Assembly: GCA_963920765.1 (NCBI GenBank)
Contig: OY987247.1
Coordinates: 8,900,471 to 8,964,470, forward strand
Source of the DNA: Ulota crispa
Lineage: Eukaryota > Streptophyta > Bryopsida > Orthotrichales > Orthotrichaceae
Length of the DNA: 64,000 bases
Direction of reading: 5' to 3'
The position numbers and the translations under genes are program-made. Under the pieces are notes generated by a model. It saw only the letters and a program-made list of their open reading frames with translations. It was not told the origin of the DNA and did no database searches. Each line of letters begins with the position of its first letter. Position 1 is the stretch's first letter. Positions 23,802 through 34,060 of this stretch are shown here, piece by piece.

Positions 23802-23805
23802 TTGA

Positions 23806-24322
23806 GAACACCACTCAGGCTCTCCAGAACACCACTCAGGCTCTCCAGAGAGCTTCCCATTTTTCCAGTGCCGCGGTTGTGTGACGCAGAGATCCTGAAG
23901 CACCGGCGAAAGAAGGCCAGCTGCTGCTGCGAGCTTGTGTTTGAGCTAACTAGCGACGGGCTGCGGCGGCCAACTGTATGAGATTTGGTCGCAGTGGAGG
24001 AGCCCAAATTCTGCGAGAGCGTGCAAGAAGCGGAGGTGTTGGTATTGCTAGCCCTGCTGCGCTTGCAATTTGAGCTCAGTGAATAGTGTTCTTGTGTCGA
24101 ATCTTCATTTCGGTTGAAGCGTCGATCGGAGGAAGGCGCACGTAGTAAAAGTGACCGATTCTCGCCGTAGTGCTTGCTGGGTTTATTATGCCGATGCGTT
24201 TGTGAAAGAGATTGTTGATCTTGCCAGGTCCACGGTACACGAGCCTTGTCGACTTGTCATTCACTTTGGAGGCCGTGGGAAACTTGAGTCAGATCTTCGG
24301 TTGTGCTCTTGGAAGGCCGCAG
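23806..24322 (+). promoter_or_regulatory. upstream region of gene B, homologous to upstream of gene C
   Basis: From about 23870 to the start codon the sequence aligns, with substitutions and indels, to the complement of about 51060-50709. Shared blocks include 'gcagagatcctgaagcaccg', 'aaaagtgaccgattctcgcc' and 'gtttattatgccgatgcgtt'. It contains two tandem copies of 'aacaccactcaggctctcca' near 23808-23845. No TATA box was assigned. Confidence 0.5.
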
Positions 24323-25606
24323 ATGGCGAATTCTGTAGTTCCCAATGGTAAGGGAGGTCTCCTCAGTAAGTTGTGGCTCAAGCTGGTCAACCTTGCGTGT
24401 TCATACTTGCTTAGTTTCGTAAGAATCTTGGACGTGTTCAAGAGCAGTGCGGAGCTTTTGGATTCATCGTACTCTTCAATTCACAGTCGCGTCATTTCAT
24501 ATGTCTCAGTGGCGATCTCTGGATCCATTCAATCAAGCATGTCTGTAGTCGGTGTCTCTCACCACAATAGCAGATCGAGCGTCCAGCGAACGCTCCGTTC
24601 ATTCTGAGTTTCTCGGCTGGTCGACAGACGACACTCTCATGCTCTTTTGTCGATCTGTTGTGGAACAGTTGGCCATGCCGGTGCTTCTACCAGCGATGGA
24701 CAAAACAACAAAACCCAAGAAAGCCAGGCCGTTGGAGTTGTCCGAGGTAAAGTGCTTCTGATCTGGGATCCTCACTTTCACCAATCACGCCGTGAAAAGC
24801 ACAACTCGAATGGGACCATTTTCGTTTGACCAAAAGCAATCCACGTGTTGGGTCATAAAACTAGCGGAACTTGGGCAGACGATTTTGTAATGCTATCTCA
24901 CGCCGTCAGCTGTCAAATTTGGTGCATCATGGTCGGCGAACTACTTTTTAGAGCTTCTATCATTTCTGTCGCAGTTCTATAGTCTTTCACTCTTCCTGCA
25001 CATGTTAAAGAGCAGTGTACCTGGTCTTGCTTGCAGTACCACTTTTTTCAGTACTTTGGCTCTGTAGGTGCTATGAATGCCTGCGTTCATATCTAGATTG
25101 GTGTTCATTGCGGCTAATTTTGTTCTTTGTCAATCACAGGCAGGATGCACCCAGGAGGTGATCCGGTTGTTGCTACGGATCGTCCTGCCAATCCCGGCAA
25201 TCAGTTCAATCTACAAGCTGGTGTCAGGAATGCAACAGTTCGTGAACATGGGGTGGCGAATGTTGGAGGCGGGGCGATTGCACAGGCCCTCGGAGGTATT
25301 CCAGCTGCACAGGCTGGTGCGTTACGAAACGCCAATCCAGACGGAGCTCCCAATGGAGGTGTCGCGGTTCAGGCTGCTCAAGTTCCCAATGAACTGAATC
25401 TTGCTCCTGCTGCAGCTCTTGCTCAACCTCCTGCTGGACCTCTTGCTCCACCTCTTGTTCCAGCTCCTGCTGAACCTCTTGCTCCAGCTCCTGCTCAACC
25501 TCGTGCTCAACCTCTTGCTCCAGCTCTTGCGCAACCTTTCTTCGACATCGATGCTGGATTGTCGGGCCCTCCGCTTCGTCGAAGTGAAGTTGGCCCGTTC
25601 TTCTGA
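24323..25606 (+). CDS. gene B: multi-exon gene for an Ala/Pro-rich protein, related to gene A
   Basis: Function unknown. Exon 1 is 24323-24347, 25 nt (MANSVVPN), ending in phase 1 at GTAAGG, exactly as in gene A. A penultimate coding exon ends at 24746 (..QAVGVVRG before GTAAAG), probably starting at 24669. It resembles gene A exon 5 (..RHLVAFRG). The last exon is 25140-25606. It encodes about 155 residues in phase 1, with repeats such as LAPAPAQPRAQPLAPA and the tail DIDAGLSGPPLRRSE, which parallels the gene A tail. The exon(s) between 24348 and 24668 are unresolved. A competing frame through the last exon (25077-25397) lacks the family pattern. From 24422 onward it is identical to gene C. 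Confidence 0.6.
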
Positions 25607-25872
25607 GTTTTCAAAATGCTCTTCTCCGTCTCAGTGGAGTGATTGTTCTGTTTCTTGCGTGTTTTAATCGTTTCACTCCGCCTCCGCACTAAGCTTACAA
25701 AAAATAACCCAAGCCCTGGATTCTGTTCCAGCGCGCTTTACTATAATATTAAATGTTAGTCAAAAGTACTCGTCTGTGCAGACGAAGCTTCACTGACTGT
25801 CCTGTTCAGTCATAGTAAATATGCTTATTAAGCTATTTCTGTCTGGTAAGAATTGTGAGCAAGGGGTGGTCT
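24422..25872 (+). repeat. 1,451-bp inverted repeat identical to 49170-50620
   Basis: Every base compared matches the complement of 49170-50620, with no indel (the two coordinates always sum to 75042). Identity stops abruptly at both ends. Before 24422 the two copies are still homologous but diverged and gapped. After 25872 they are unrelated, because a 3-kb foldback begins here. Confidence 0.93.
25607..25872 (+). other. 3' region of gene B
   Basis: Probable 3' untranslated region, identical in gene C. It includes a small palindrome 'ctcgtctgtgcagacgaag' near 25768-25787. No polyadenylation signal was assigned. Confidence 0.4.
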
Positions 25873-26162
25873 TGTCCAGGGTTTTTTATTTTTCGTGTTC
25901 TCACCAATGCTTGTGTGGCATTTTTGAAAATGATTTGTAGTTTGCGGGCTCCATCCCTATTTTGGTTGGAGTTGAAAATGGCCCCTATGCATGGATTTTT
26001 GTAGTATGATGGGAGTTTTTATGTAAGCTAAAAATATTCATTGGTCTTTTTTTGAAATTTTCCAAACAATCATTGGCATTACTTAATTATTACATGGAAT
26101 GGGATTAGACAACACCTCAAACAATTTTAAATTGGTGGCCTCAATTTTTGATTTGACCTTAA

Positions 26163-26903
26163 CCCCTAAAGGACCAAGCCCCCTTTTCAGGGACAAATGG
26201 GATTTTAGGCATGTACCTATGACTAAACTACTTTGCGTGATTTTTTGAAATTTTTATGGAAGATGGGGAATTCAAAGATCTATGTGGGCATCTAATTTTT
26301 TCCTCATTCCGACATTTATTGAAGAAGTTAAAAATGAATTTATGAGAATTTTAGTTTGGCGGGCAGCCCAAAATCTTTTTTAAAAATTGCATTTTTAAAA
26401 AATAAAAATTGCGTTTTTTAAAAGTAAAAATTTGAGGTTAGTTCTTAAGACTTATGTGTATGTGGGAACCTTTGAATCATTCAATTCTAATTGATTAGAT
26501 CAAAGTTATGAGAAGTTTTAGTTTGCGAGTAGGTGTAGAGAATCTCAAAACAATGCGTACACGCATACTAAAACTTCTCATAACTTTGATCTCATCAATT
26601 AGAATTGAATGATTCAAAGCTTCCCACATATACATAAGTCTAAGGAACTAACCTCAAATTTTTATTTTAAAAAAATGCAATTTTTAAAGAAGCTTTTGGA
26701 CTGCCCGCCGAACTAAAATTCTCATATATTCATTTTTAACTTCTTCAATAAATGTTGGAATGAGGAAAAAATTAGATGCCCACATAGGTCTTTGAATTCC
26801 CCATCTCCTATAAAAGTTTCAAAAAGTAACACAAAGTAATTTAGCTATAAGTACATGCCCAAAATCCTAAAAGTCCCCCAAGGGGACTTTGGTCCTTTAG
26901 GGG
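26163..26903. mobile_element. TTAA-flanked (piggyBac-like) foldback MITE
   Basis: Starts CCCCTAAAGGACCAAGCCCC and ends CTTTGGTCCTTTAGGGG, with TTAA at 26159-26162 and 26904-26907. The arms pair along nearly the whole length, with the centre near 26545. Confidence 0.85.
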
Positions 26904-27413
26904 TTAATCCTTCAAAAGTCCCAAAATGTATTGTTTTCCCAATTTAACAAATATGACGTTGCACTATGTGCGGCAAAGTGATTATTTGACTCCCTATATA
27001 CTCTATTATGTTAGCCTATGATTTTGAAATTTGATTGATGATGACTATAGATTTCTATTTCCAAAAATTCCCAACTCAAATATCATAAAAAATGACTGTT
27101 AGAATCGATTAGAAAGTGAACTAAAATTGCATAAGCTTCAACTCAAACATCTATAGAGAATACATATGAATGACTATTGCATCAATATTCAAGAAAAACA
27201 AACTTCCAATAGAAAGTTGTTTTTAGAAATTTTTAGTTCATTTTTTAGACAATATTTTATAAAGTAAATAGAGGGTCTCGAGTTCTTTTCAGCTCTGCAT
27301 TGTATGTTATTTTCTTCAAAAATTTGTAACTATTCATCATCAACAAAAACCTAATATCCATTAAAATAGGAGTTTTCCATTGAAATGAAAGGTAATGTAA
27401 AGGAAAGTCGACA

Positions 27414-27534
27414 AAAGATTTTATGTCAATTCAACTTGATTTGAGCTAAATTGACATAAAATCTTTCAGATTTTACCTAAATTTAGGAAGTTTTATTGCA
27501 ATTTAGGTTGACTTGACCTAAATTGCAATAAAAC
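27414..27534. repeat. two adjacent perfect short hairpins
   Basis: Hairpin 1 pairs AAAGATTTTATGTCAATT (27414-27431) with its exact complement at 27449-27466. Hairpin 2 pairs GTTTTATTGCAATTTAGGT (27490-27508) with 27516-27534, leaving a 7-nt loop. Both stems are perfect. Confidence 0.85.
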
Positions 27535-27769
27535 CTTTCAAAACTAACCTAAAATTGAAATTTTTATGTCTCCTTTGGTTGTTTTGGGAGGTGCCCAATC
27601 TCCCACTTTAATGAATATGTTGTTCAAACAAAAATATCAATAATTCAAAATATAAGCTTTCAAAGTAGAAAAAACTATTCCATTTTTTTTTTTTGGTTCT
27701 TTAAGTTAAATTGTAAGAAGTAAATAGGGGGTCCAAAATCTTTGCCACACATGGGTTGTATAAATGCAT

Positions 27770-28490
27770 AAAATGACCTCCTCAAGCATTTGAACTACAC
27801 CCACTGGAAAAAACTTAACTAGGAGAATCTATTACTTTTACCCTTGTTTGTAAAAAATGTTAAGTTTTCTCATTGGGCGTAGTTCAATTGTAACCTCCAT
27901 TGTGGTTCTAAACTACATCAAAGTCTCTAAATCCAAATTTGAATTTGAAATTTCCAAATTTAGCTTTTTGATGGTAAACATCTAAAATTTACCCCTCTCC
28001 TGATGTGCATATTTAAAACCTCGTGTGTGCTCACATCAATTCACATAAATAAATATGCACAAAATTTTGGTCACCTTAGTTGCAAGGCCTAATTTTGAAA
28101 TATGATGAGGCGGTCCATGAAGAATTGACAACTAGTTCAAAGCTAGCCAATTGAAATAAGAAAAATTGTTTGCAATTTGTAAACATTGGCTGAAAAGCCA
28201 ATTGAAAATCTAATTTTTCAATATTTATAGTATGTACTAGAGAAAATAACAAAAGAAGTTCCTTGAAAAACTGGTTTGGGAATTGAAGAAATCAACCGCA
28301 AAAACTCACGTCCCGGATAAAGCCAATTTTTGAATTGTTAGGACTATTTTTTAAATACGACCAATTGTTAGGCCTAATTTTGATATTGGATAGAAGACTT
28401 GCAAGCTGCTAAGCAAGGCTACTGCATTAGATTAGACCAATTTTTTTTTGAGGCAATTTTAGGCCCAATTGTCTCATAAAAAAAAGGTGA
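27770..28490. repeat. partial, diverged copy of the 31991-33102 foldback
   Basis: The central palindrome (27787-27895, around 'cattgggcgtagttcaattg') and the right-arm words 'acaaaattttggtcacctta' and 'agttcaaagctagcca' match 32500-32900. The left arm is mostly missing. Confidence 0.6.
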
Positions 28491-28845
28491 GCCTCAAGCC
28501 TATTGAGAAATAAATTCAAAAAATACTAGATTGCAATAATGAAAATTGCATTGCAGCCTAGATTTTCATAAAATTATTATCAAATTGAAAATTGATGCCA
28601 CCATTTTAAAATTGTTTGAGGTGTTGCCAAATCCAATTCCATGCAATAATTAAGTAGTGCCAATGGTTATTTGGATATTTTCAAAAAAGACTAATGAATA
28701 CTTTTAGCTTACAAAAAAATCCCATCATGCTACAAAAATCCATGCATAGGGGCCAGTTTCAACTCCAACCAAAATAGGGATCATTTTCAAAAAATACCAC
28801 ACAAGCATTGGTCAGAAAACTTTTAAAAAAACCCTGGTGACCAGG

Positions 28846-29130
28846 TTCTACAAGCCCCAATAAACTTTAGAATACACGAGGGGCAGATTGAGATTTTTAA
28901 CATCAAAATAATGTTTGCTTCTTTTCTATTTACCGAAAACTTGAAATCACTATTGTAGAAGTTAAGTTTAGAGTAACTTAATTCACAGCTTTTGCCGTTT
29001 TGTTTTTTGTGCCCCTTCGTTGCATTGGAGTGACAAAATTATTTATAATCAGGAACACGAGAATACTCGGATTGTGGATTCTGGAATCTGGAAGAAACAA
29101 AGTTACTGAGCTTACTTGTCTACAACTTGA
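28846..29130. other. spacer, no gene recognised
   Basis: Short frames only (29000-29287 overlaps the next element). Confidence 0.4.
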
Positions 29131-29407
29131 GGGCATCTCCACCGGTCCACACCTAGGGTCTGTCACACTCTCAAAGTGGATGGAAAGTGATGAGGCCCCT
29201 TTTCAAAACCCTCTCAAAATGTTTTTTCTTACACTAAACATTGTGTTTAGGTTACCGTACACTAATTTTTTTGATAGTTTACACTAAATATACTTCTACT
29301 CCTGCTATAATAGTTTTCATCAAAAATTACTATAACAAATAAATTTTAAAGGGCCTAGCAACAACAATGACATTGCGGGATAACAAATTAACAGCTTCCA
29401 AGTTGTA

Positions 29408-29723
29408 AGGTAGCAACACTTGTAATCATCACTCTATTCATACCCATCACTTCTAAAATCTTGGAAAATTCATGGAAGTGAATTGATGTAATTACAAGAA
29501 TATACAGCATGTGAACATGAAACCTTAGTGTTGGTATTAGGTGCAATTGCAATAGGCTCTCTATAAAAAATTCACAACTTTTCTCACAATATCCAAATAA
29601 TACATTCAAATGTGCAAACTCATCATTTTTTTATTGCTAATAGTATCTTATAATTTGCTAGATGTTTATTAATAATCATCATGTTCAAAACCCTTAATTT
29701 GGTAGTAATGGGTGCTGCTTCCT
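29408..29723. mobile_element. pogo-type MITE, 316 bp
   Basis: TA|AGGTAGCAACAC at the left and GGGTGCTGCTTCCT|TA at the right. The interior word 'catgtgaacatgaaacctta' is shared with 59596-59896 and, with small changes, 63355-63669. Its right TA lies inside the TTAA that starts the next element. Confidence 0.78.
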
Positions 29724-29726
29724 TAA

Positions 29727-30654
29727 CCCCTACAGGACCATTGTTCCTTTGAGGGACAGGTTGGACTTTGGACATGTACCTATGGCTAAACTACTTTGTG
29801 TGACTTTTTGAAACTTTTATTGAAGGTGGAGAATTCAAAGATCTATGTGGGAATCTAATTTTTTCTTCATTTTGACACTTGATGAAGAAGTTGTGCATGA
29901 ATTTTTGAAGATTTGGGGAGGACTGCCTGTCTGGGCAGCCCAAAAACTTTTTTAAAAATCACATTTTTAAGAATTTAAATTTGAAATTGGTTCTTACATT
30001 TTTTTATAGGTGAGAAACTTTGAATCATTCACTTTCAATCAATGTCATGAAAGTTATGAGGAGTTTTTGTTTGCGTGCAGTCATGGATTCTTTACTCTAA
30101 AATAAACTTTGAAATCCTTTATTTTACTCAATTTTCAATATTTTGGAAAAATAACAAAACCTAAAGATGTAGATTGTTAATTACAACATTATAACCATTG
30201 GGATTTACATTTTTCATTTCAGTAATTAAAATTTTAACAATTTAGTGTTTTAAATCATTCTCTACTTCATTTTACTTATTGATTTTTCTCATGTGTTGTA
30301 TAGCTCCAATCAATTTAAAAATTCTCTCACACATACCTAACTACTGATCTCCTACATGGACAAAAAAGTGCAACTTTGGGTAGAGCAATTTTTTTGTTAT
30401 AAGAGTAGTCATGGCTTCTGAAATTTTTAGGCAGCATGAAAAAAGACTTGTTTATTCACTTTAGATGTAAAAATCTCACTCCTCTCCATCTAAAATGAGC
30501 TGATTTTTTTCCCACAAGTACCTCTTCTAATCTGGGGCAAGATCTTGTAGTTGGATATTCCAAAAACAAAACATAAAATCCCTTTTTACTAAACCTCCTA
30601 AGAGTGGCAGGTTTTATTGATTTTCACAAAAAATAGGGCGTGGTCCTTTAGGGG
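29727..30654. mobile_element. TTAA-flanked MITE, chimeric
   Basis: Starts CCCCTACAGGACCATTGTTC after TTAA (29723-29726). Ends GGGCGTGGTCCTTTAGGGG before TTAA (30655-30658). The left arm is the common family arm. The right half is the 'gagtggcag'/'ccacaagtacctc' interior, so the arms do not pair fully. Confidence 0.78.
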
Positions 30655-30759
30655 TTAATCCATGTGAAATTCAAGTATCCAAAGAGTTGCATGCGCCTCC
30701 AAGTGACCAAGTGATGAGTCATGAGGTAACTTCCCAAGGTAAGGCAACCTAATTGTTAA

Positions 30760-31484
30760 CCCCTATAGGACCACTTGTCCCTACGAGGGACAAATGGGAT
30801 TTCGGGCATGTACTTATGGCTAAACTACTTTATGTTATTTTTTGAAACTTTTATGAACAATGGGGAATTCAAAGACTTGTGTGGGCATCTCACTTTTACC
30901 TCATTCCAACATTTATTGAAGAAGTTAAAAATGAATTTATGAGAATTTTAGTTTGGCGGGCAGCCCAAAAACTTCTTTAAAAATCGCATTTTTTAAAAAG
31001 AAAAATTTGAGGTTTGTTCTTTAGAGTTACACATATGTGGGAAGCTTTGAATTGTTCAATTCTAACTGATGAGATAAAAGTTATGAAAAGTTTTAGTTTG
31101 CATGTAGGCATAGTTTTGAGATTTTCCACACCTACCTGCAAACTAAAACTTCTCATAACTTTCATCTCATCAGTTAGAATTGAATGATTCAAAACTTCCC
31201 GCATATTTGTAAGTCTAAAGAACTAACCTCAAATTTTTCTTTTTAAAAAATGCAATTTTTAAAGAAGTTTTTGGGCTGCCCGCCAAACTAAAATTCTCAT
31301 AAATTCATTTTTAACTTCTTCAATAATTGTCAGAATGAGGTAAAAGTGAGATGCCCACACAGGTCTATGAATTCCCCATCTTCCATAAAAGTTTCAAAAA
31401 ATCACACAGAGTAGTTTAGCCAAAAGTACATGCCCAAAATCCCATTTGTCCCCCCCCTCATAGGGACAAGTGGACCTTTAGGGG
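30760..31484. mobile_element. TTAA-flanked (piggyBac-like) foldback MITE
   Basis: Starts CCCCTATAGGACCACTTGTC and ends GACAAGTGGACCTTTAGGGG, with TTAA at 30756-30759 and 31485-31488. The arms pair nearly end to end, with the centre near 31120. Confidence 0.88.
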
Positions 31485-31735
31485 TTAAGGCAACCTAAAT
31501 GCAATATTAAATGTACCATTTTTAAAAAGGACCCTTGAAGATACTATTGTCATTATTCGTCCTATCTTAAATTTAGTGAACTCTATTCTCCACTTTTCTA
31601 GATAAATGGTTAAATAATTATTTGTGGGGCATGTTGAAGCGCAAGGCCACTTTTTGAAGAGCATGGGTGGAGAACTGGAGAATAAGAAGCTTGAGGAGTT
31701 GAGGTCCCTACAAAGAAAGATGGAAACCTTTTTTA

Positions 31736-31990
31736 CGTGCGAGGACCGGAGGACATGCTCTGCCACTTCCACCTTCTTCGTAAGTAAAAATTGTATCAAA
31801 ATCGGACAAATGTAGGAGATTGCACCCACGTGAGCATTCAGCTAAATATCTAAGCTTAGCTTGACCTTTTTGAGGCTTAGAAATGCTTGCTTGCAAAGAA
31901 ACGTCGCAGATTATTAACAAAGGTTCGGATTCTGGAATAAATTATGATTACATTCTGGCGGGCGGGCGGGCCCCGGGGTGATTAATTTAA
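31736..31990. other. spacer, no gene recognised
   Basis: Contains a GC-rich patch 'ggcgggcgggcgggccccgg' near 31958-31977. Confidence 0.4.
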
Positions 31991-33102
31991 GGGAAAATAT
32001 CGGAAATGGGCCTCACAATTGCCACTATTTCGAAAACAGGCCTCACAATTCAAAAATATCAAAAATAGGCCTCATCCGGGTTTGGGAAATATTTGAGTGT
32101 TTCCTTCAATTCCCAAACCAGTTTATCAAAGAACTTTTTTCCGTTATTTCTCTATAGTATATTATAAATATATAAAAATTAGATTTTCAACCAATGTTTA
32201 CAAATTGCAAACATTTTTTCCTCATTTCAACCGGCTAGCTTTGAACTAGCCATCGGTTATTTCGGGGACTTGGGCCTCATCATGTATCAAAAGAAGGCCT
32301 TGCAACTAAGGTGACCAAAATTTTGTGCATGTTTATTTATGGGAATTGATATGAGCACACCTAGGGTTTGATATATGCACACTAGGGGAGGGGTAAATTT
32401 TAAATATTTATCATTGAGATGCTAAATTTGGAAAATTTGAATTCAAGATTGGATTTAGAAACCTTGATTTAGTCTAGAACCACAATGGAAATTACAATTG
32501 AACTACGCCCAATGGAAAAGCTTATCTGGGGGGCAATTTATTATTTCTAACCTTTTTTGTAAAAAACGTTAAGCTTTTCCATTGGGCGTAGTTCAATTGT
32601 AATTTCCATTGTGGTTCTAGACTAAATCAAGGTTTCTAAATCCAATCTTGAATTCAAATTTTCCAAATTTAGCATCTCAATGATAAATATTTAAAATTTA
32701 CCCCTCCCCTAGTGTGCATATATCAAACCCTAGGTGTGCTCATATCAATTCCCATAAATAAACATGCACAAAATTTTGGTCACCTTAGTTGCAAGGCCTT
32801 CTTTTGATACATGATGAGGCCCAAGTCCCCGAAAGAACCAGCGGCTAGTTCAAAGCTAGCCGGTTGAAATGAGAAAAAAATGTTTGCAATTTGTAAACAT
32901 TGGTTGAAAATCTAATTTTTATATATTTATAATATGCTATAGAGAAATAACGGAAAAAAGTTCTTTGATAAACTGGTTTGGGAATTGAAGGAAACACTCA
33001 AATATTTCCCAAACCCGGATGAGGCTTATTTTGATATTTTCGAATTGTGAGGCTTGTTTTTGAAATATTGGTAATTGTGAGGCCCATTTTTGATATTTTC
33101 CC
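31991..33102. mobile_element. 1.1-kb near-perfect foldback element
   Basis: Starts GGGAAAATATC and ends GATATTTTCCC. The two arms, about 540 bp each, are near-exact reverse complements around a centre near 32547. Examples are 'aggcctcatccgggtttggg' with 'cccaaacccggatgaggctt' and 'aatggaaaagctta' with 'taagcttttccatt'. No protein frame and no obvious target duplication. A diverged partial copy lies at 27770-28490. Confidence 0.85.
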
Positions 33103-33243
33103 TGAAAATTACTCCCAAAATTTACAAAAATTAACAATTAGTGTATACATTCACAACTTCACCTTTAGTGTTGGCAACATTTTGTTGACATTTAGTGTTA
33201 GGATTTGTAATTAGTGTTGCCAATAGTAATTGACAATATGTGT
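33103..33243. other. spacer, no gene recognised
   Basis: AT-rich. It has 'ttagtgttggcaac'-like words in tandem near 33165-33230. Confidence 0.35.
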
Positions 33244-33470
33244 AGTGCTGGGTAGAGTGGTGGGAATACAAGCGCACTTCCAACTAATTTAGCAGCCGAC
33301 ACGCCTCTTGCAACTTGTTGTTTGTTGACGCCAGGCACGGAGACTATTCGACAATATAAGTGTAGTGCTGGGTAGAGTGGTGGAAATACAAGCGCGCTTC
33401 CAACTAATTTTGTAGCCAACACGCCTCTTGCAATGTCAGGTTTGCTGACGCCAGGCACGGAGAGTCAGAG
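33244..33470. repeat. tandem duplication, unit about 120 bp, two copies
   Basis: Both units start 'tagtgctgggtagagtggtg' and include 'acacgcctcttgcaa' and 'tgacgccaggcacggaga'. On the minus strand the frame 33198-33458 reads through both, giving two near-identical blocks of about 30 residues (KLVGSALVFPPLYPALH). No known family is recognised; it may be a fragment of a coding repeat or chance. Confidence 0.75.
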
Positions 33471-33782
33471 CGGGACACAGAGAAGTAGATCCGTAAAATT
33501 TAGAGCACCATAGAGTCCACGTTATTTCAAATTTGCAATTGTTATTGCTCGTATGGAGTTCGATTTTCAGTACACTTAAATTATTTGTTTTCAAGAATCT
33601 TTGAATGGAGAAAAGTTGGCTAATGTAGTTTAGTTTTGCTTCCAACAAAAAATTTCAGATTTTTCAATTCTTAGTGAAAAAGTTATATTGATGAAAGGGT
33701 AGAAAATGCAAAAAGTTTGCAAATCATGATGTGTTGGCTGGTGCTGATGTAACGGTTCTTGGCAGCTCCAATTGATGGATGG
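33471..33782. other. AT-rich spacer, no gene recognised
   Basis: Nothing beyond short frames. Confidence 0.35.
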
Positions 33783-33971
33783 ACGTTCATGGTTGGGGGC
33801 AAGATCTTATCAAGATATACAGCTCCTCGGTATCAACGAATGGTCCTCATGCAAACTTATTCGGATGTGGTTGCAAAATTCAACCACATCCGGATAAGTC
33901 TGCGTGAGAGCCATGCGTTGAAACCAAGGAGCAGTATATATTGACAAGACCTCACCCACAACCGTGATCGT
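33783..33971. repeat. long imperfect hairpin with arms of about 90 bp
   Basis: The innermost stem ACTTATTCGGATGTGGTTG pairs with CAACCACATCCGGATAAGT across a 7-nt loop (33874-33880). Pairing continues outward with mismatches ('agctcctcggtatcaacg' with 'cgttgaaaccaaggagc', then 'gttgggggcaag' with 'ctcacccacaac'). It could be a young inverted duplication, a MIR-like precursor or part of a SINE. Confidence 0.75.
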
Positions 33972-34060
33972 CTATTGCCAGGAGGACTTGAACCCCAGAC
34001 CCCCTAGGTACCAGCCCATGGGCCTTTAGCAACACACCACGTGCTAGACTAGATGTCCAA
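33783..34060 (-). repeat. candidate tRNA-derived SINE
   Basis: On the minus strand, TAGCACGTGG (34046-34037) resembles a pol III A box, and GGTTCAAGTCC (33994-33984) is a good B box 42 nt downstream. The hairpin follows. The cloverleaf is not complete enough to call a tRNA gene. Confidence 0.4.

Larger units (their letters stand above)
25873..28845. mobile_element. 3-kb foldback element abutting gene B
   Basis: The arms 25873-26158 and 28580-28845 are reverse complements with mismatches. Pairs include 'caccaatgcttgtgtggcat' with 'taccacacaagcattggtca', 'ccctattttggttggagttg' with its complement at 28755, and 'attacatggaatgggatta'. No transposase. It carries the TTAA element 26163-26903 and a partial copy of the 31991-33102 foldback. 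Its left edge coincides with the end of the B/C identity tract. Confidence 0.65.
29131..31735. mobile_element. interrupted Harbinger-like copy holding several insertions
   Basis: 29131-29230 (starting GGGCATCTCCACCGGTCCAC) and about 31521-31735 are collinear with the complement of 59565-59270. Both parts belong to one older element, split by an insert of about 2.3 kb. The insert's edges, 'taaacattgtgtttaggtta' near 29240 and 'gcaacctaaatgcaatatta' near 31489, are themselves inverted. Inside lie the pogo-type MITE 29408-29723 and the TTAA elements 29727-30654 and 30760-31484. Confidence 0.5.

Noticed and set aside
25077..25397. Alternative frame through the last exon of gene B (..RLLLRIVLPIPAISS..)
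   Set aside because: It needs a phase-0 junction and lacks the repeat and tail shared with gene A. The phase-1 frame fits the family better, though this is not excluded.
25224..25534. Antisense Gln/Glu- and Arg/Ser-rich frames in gene B, and the same in gene C
   Set aside because: They are low-complexity shadows of the Ala/Pro-rich exon.
33960..34046. A functional tRNA gene on the minus strand
   Set aside because: A and B box-like words are present, but no complete cloverleaf with acceptor stem could be built.
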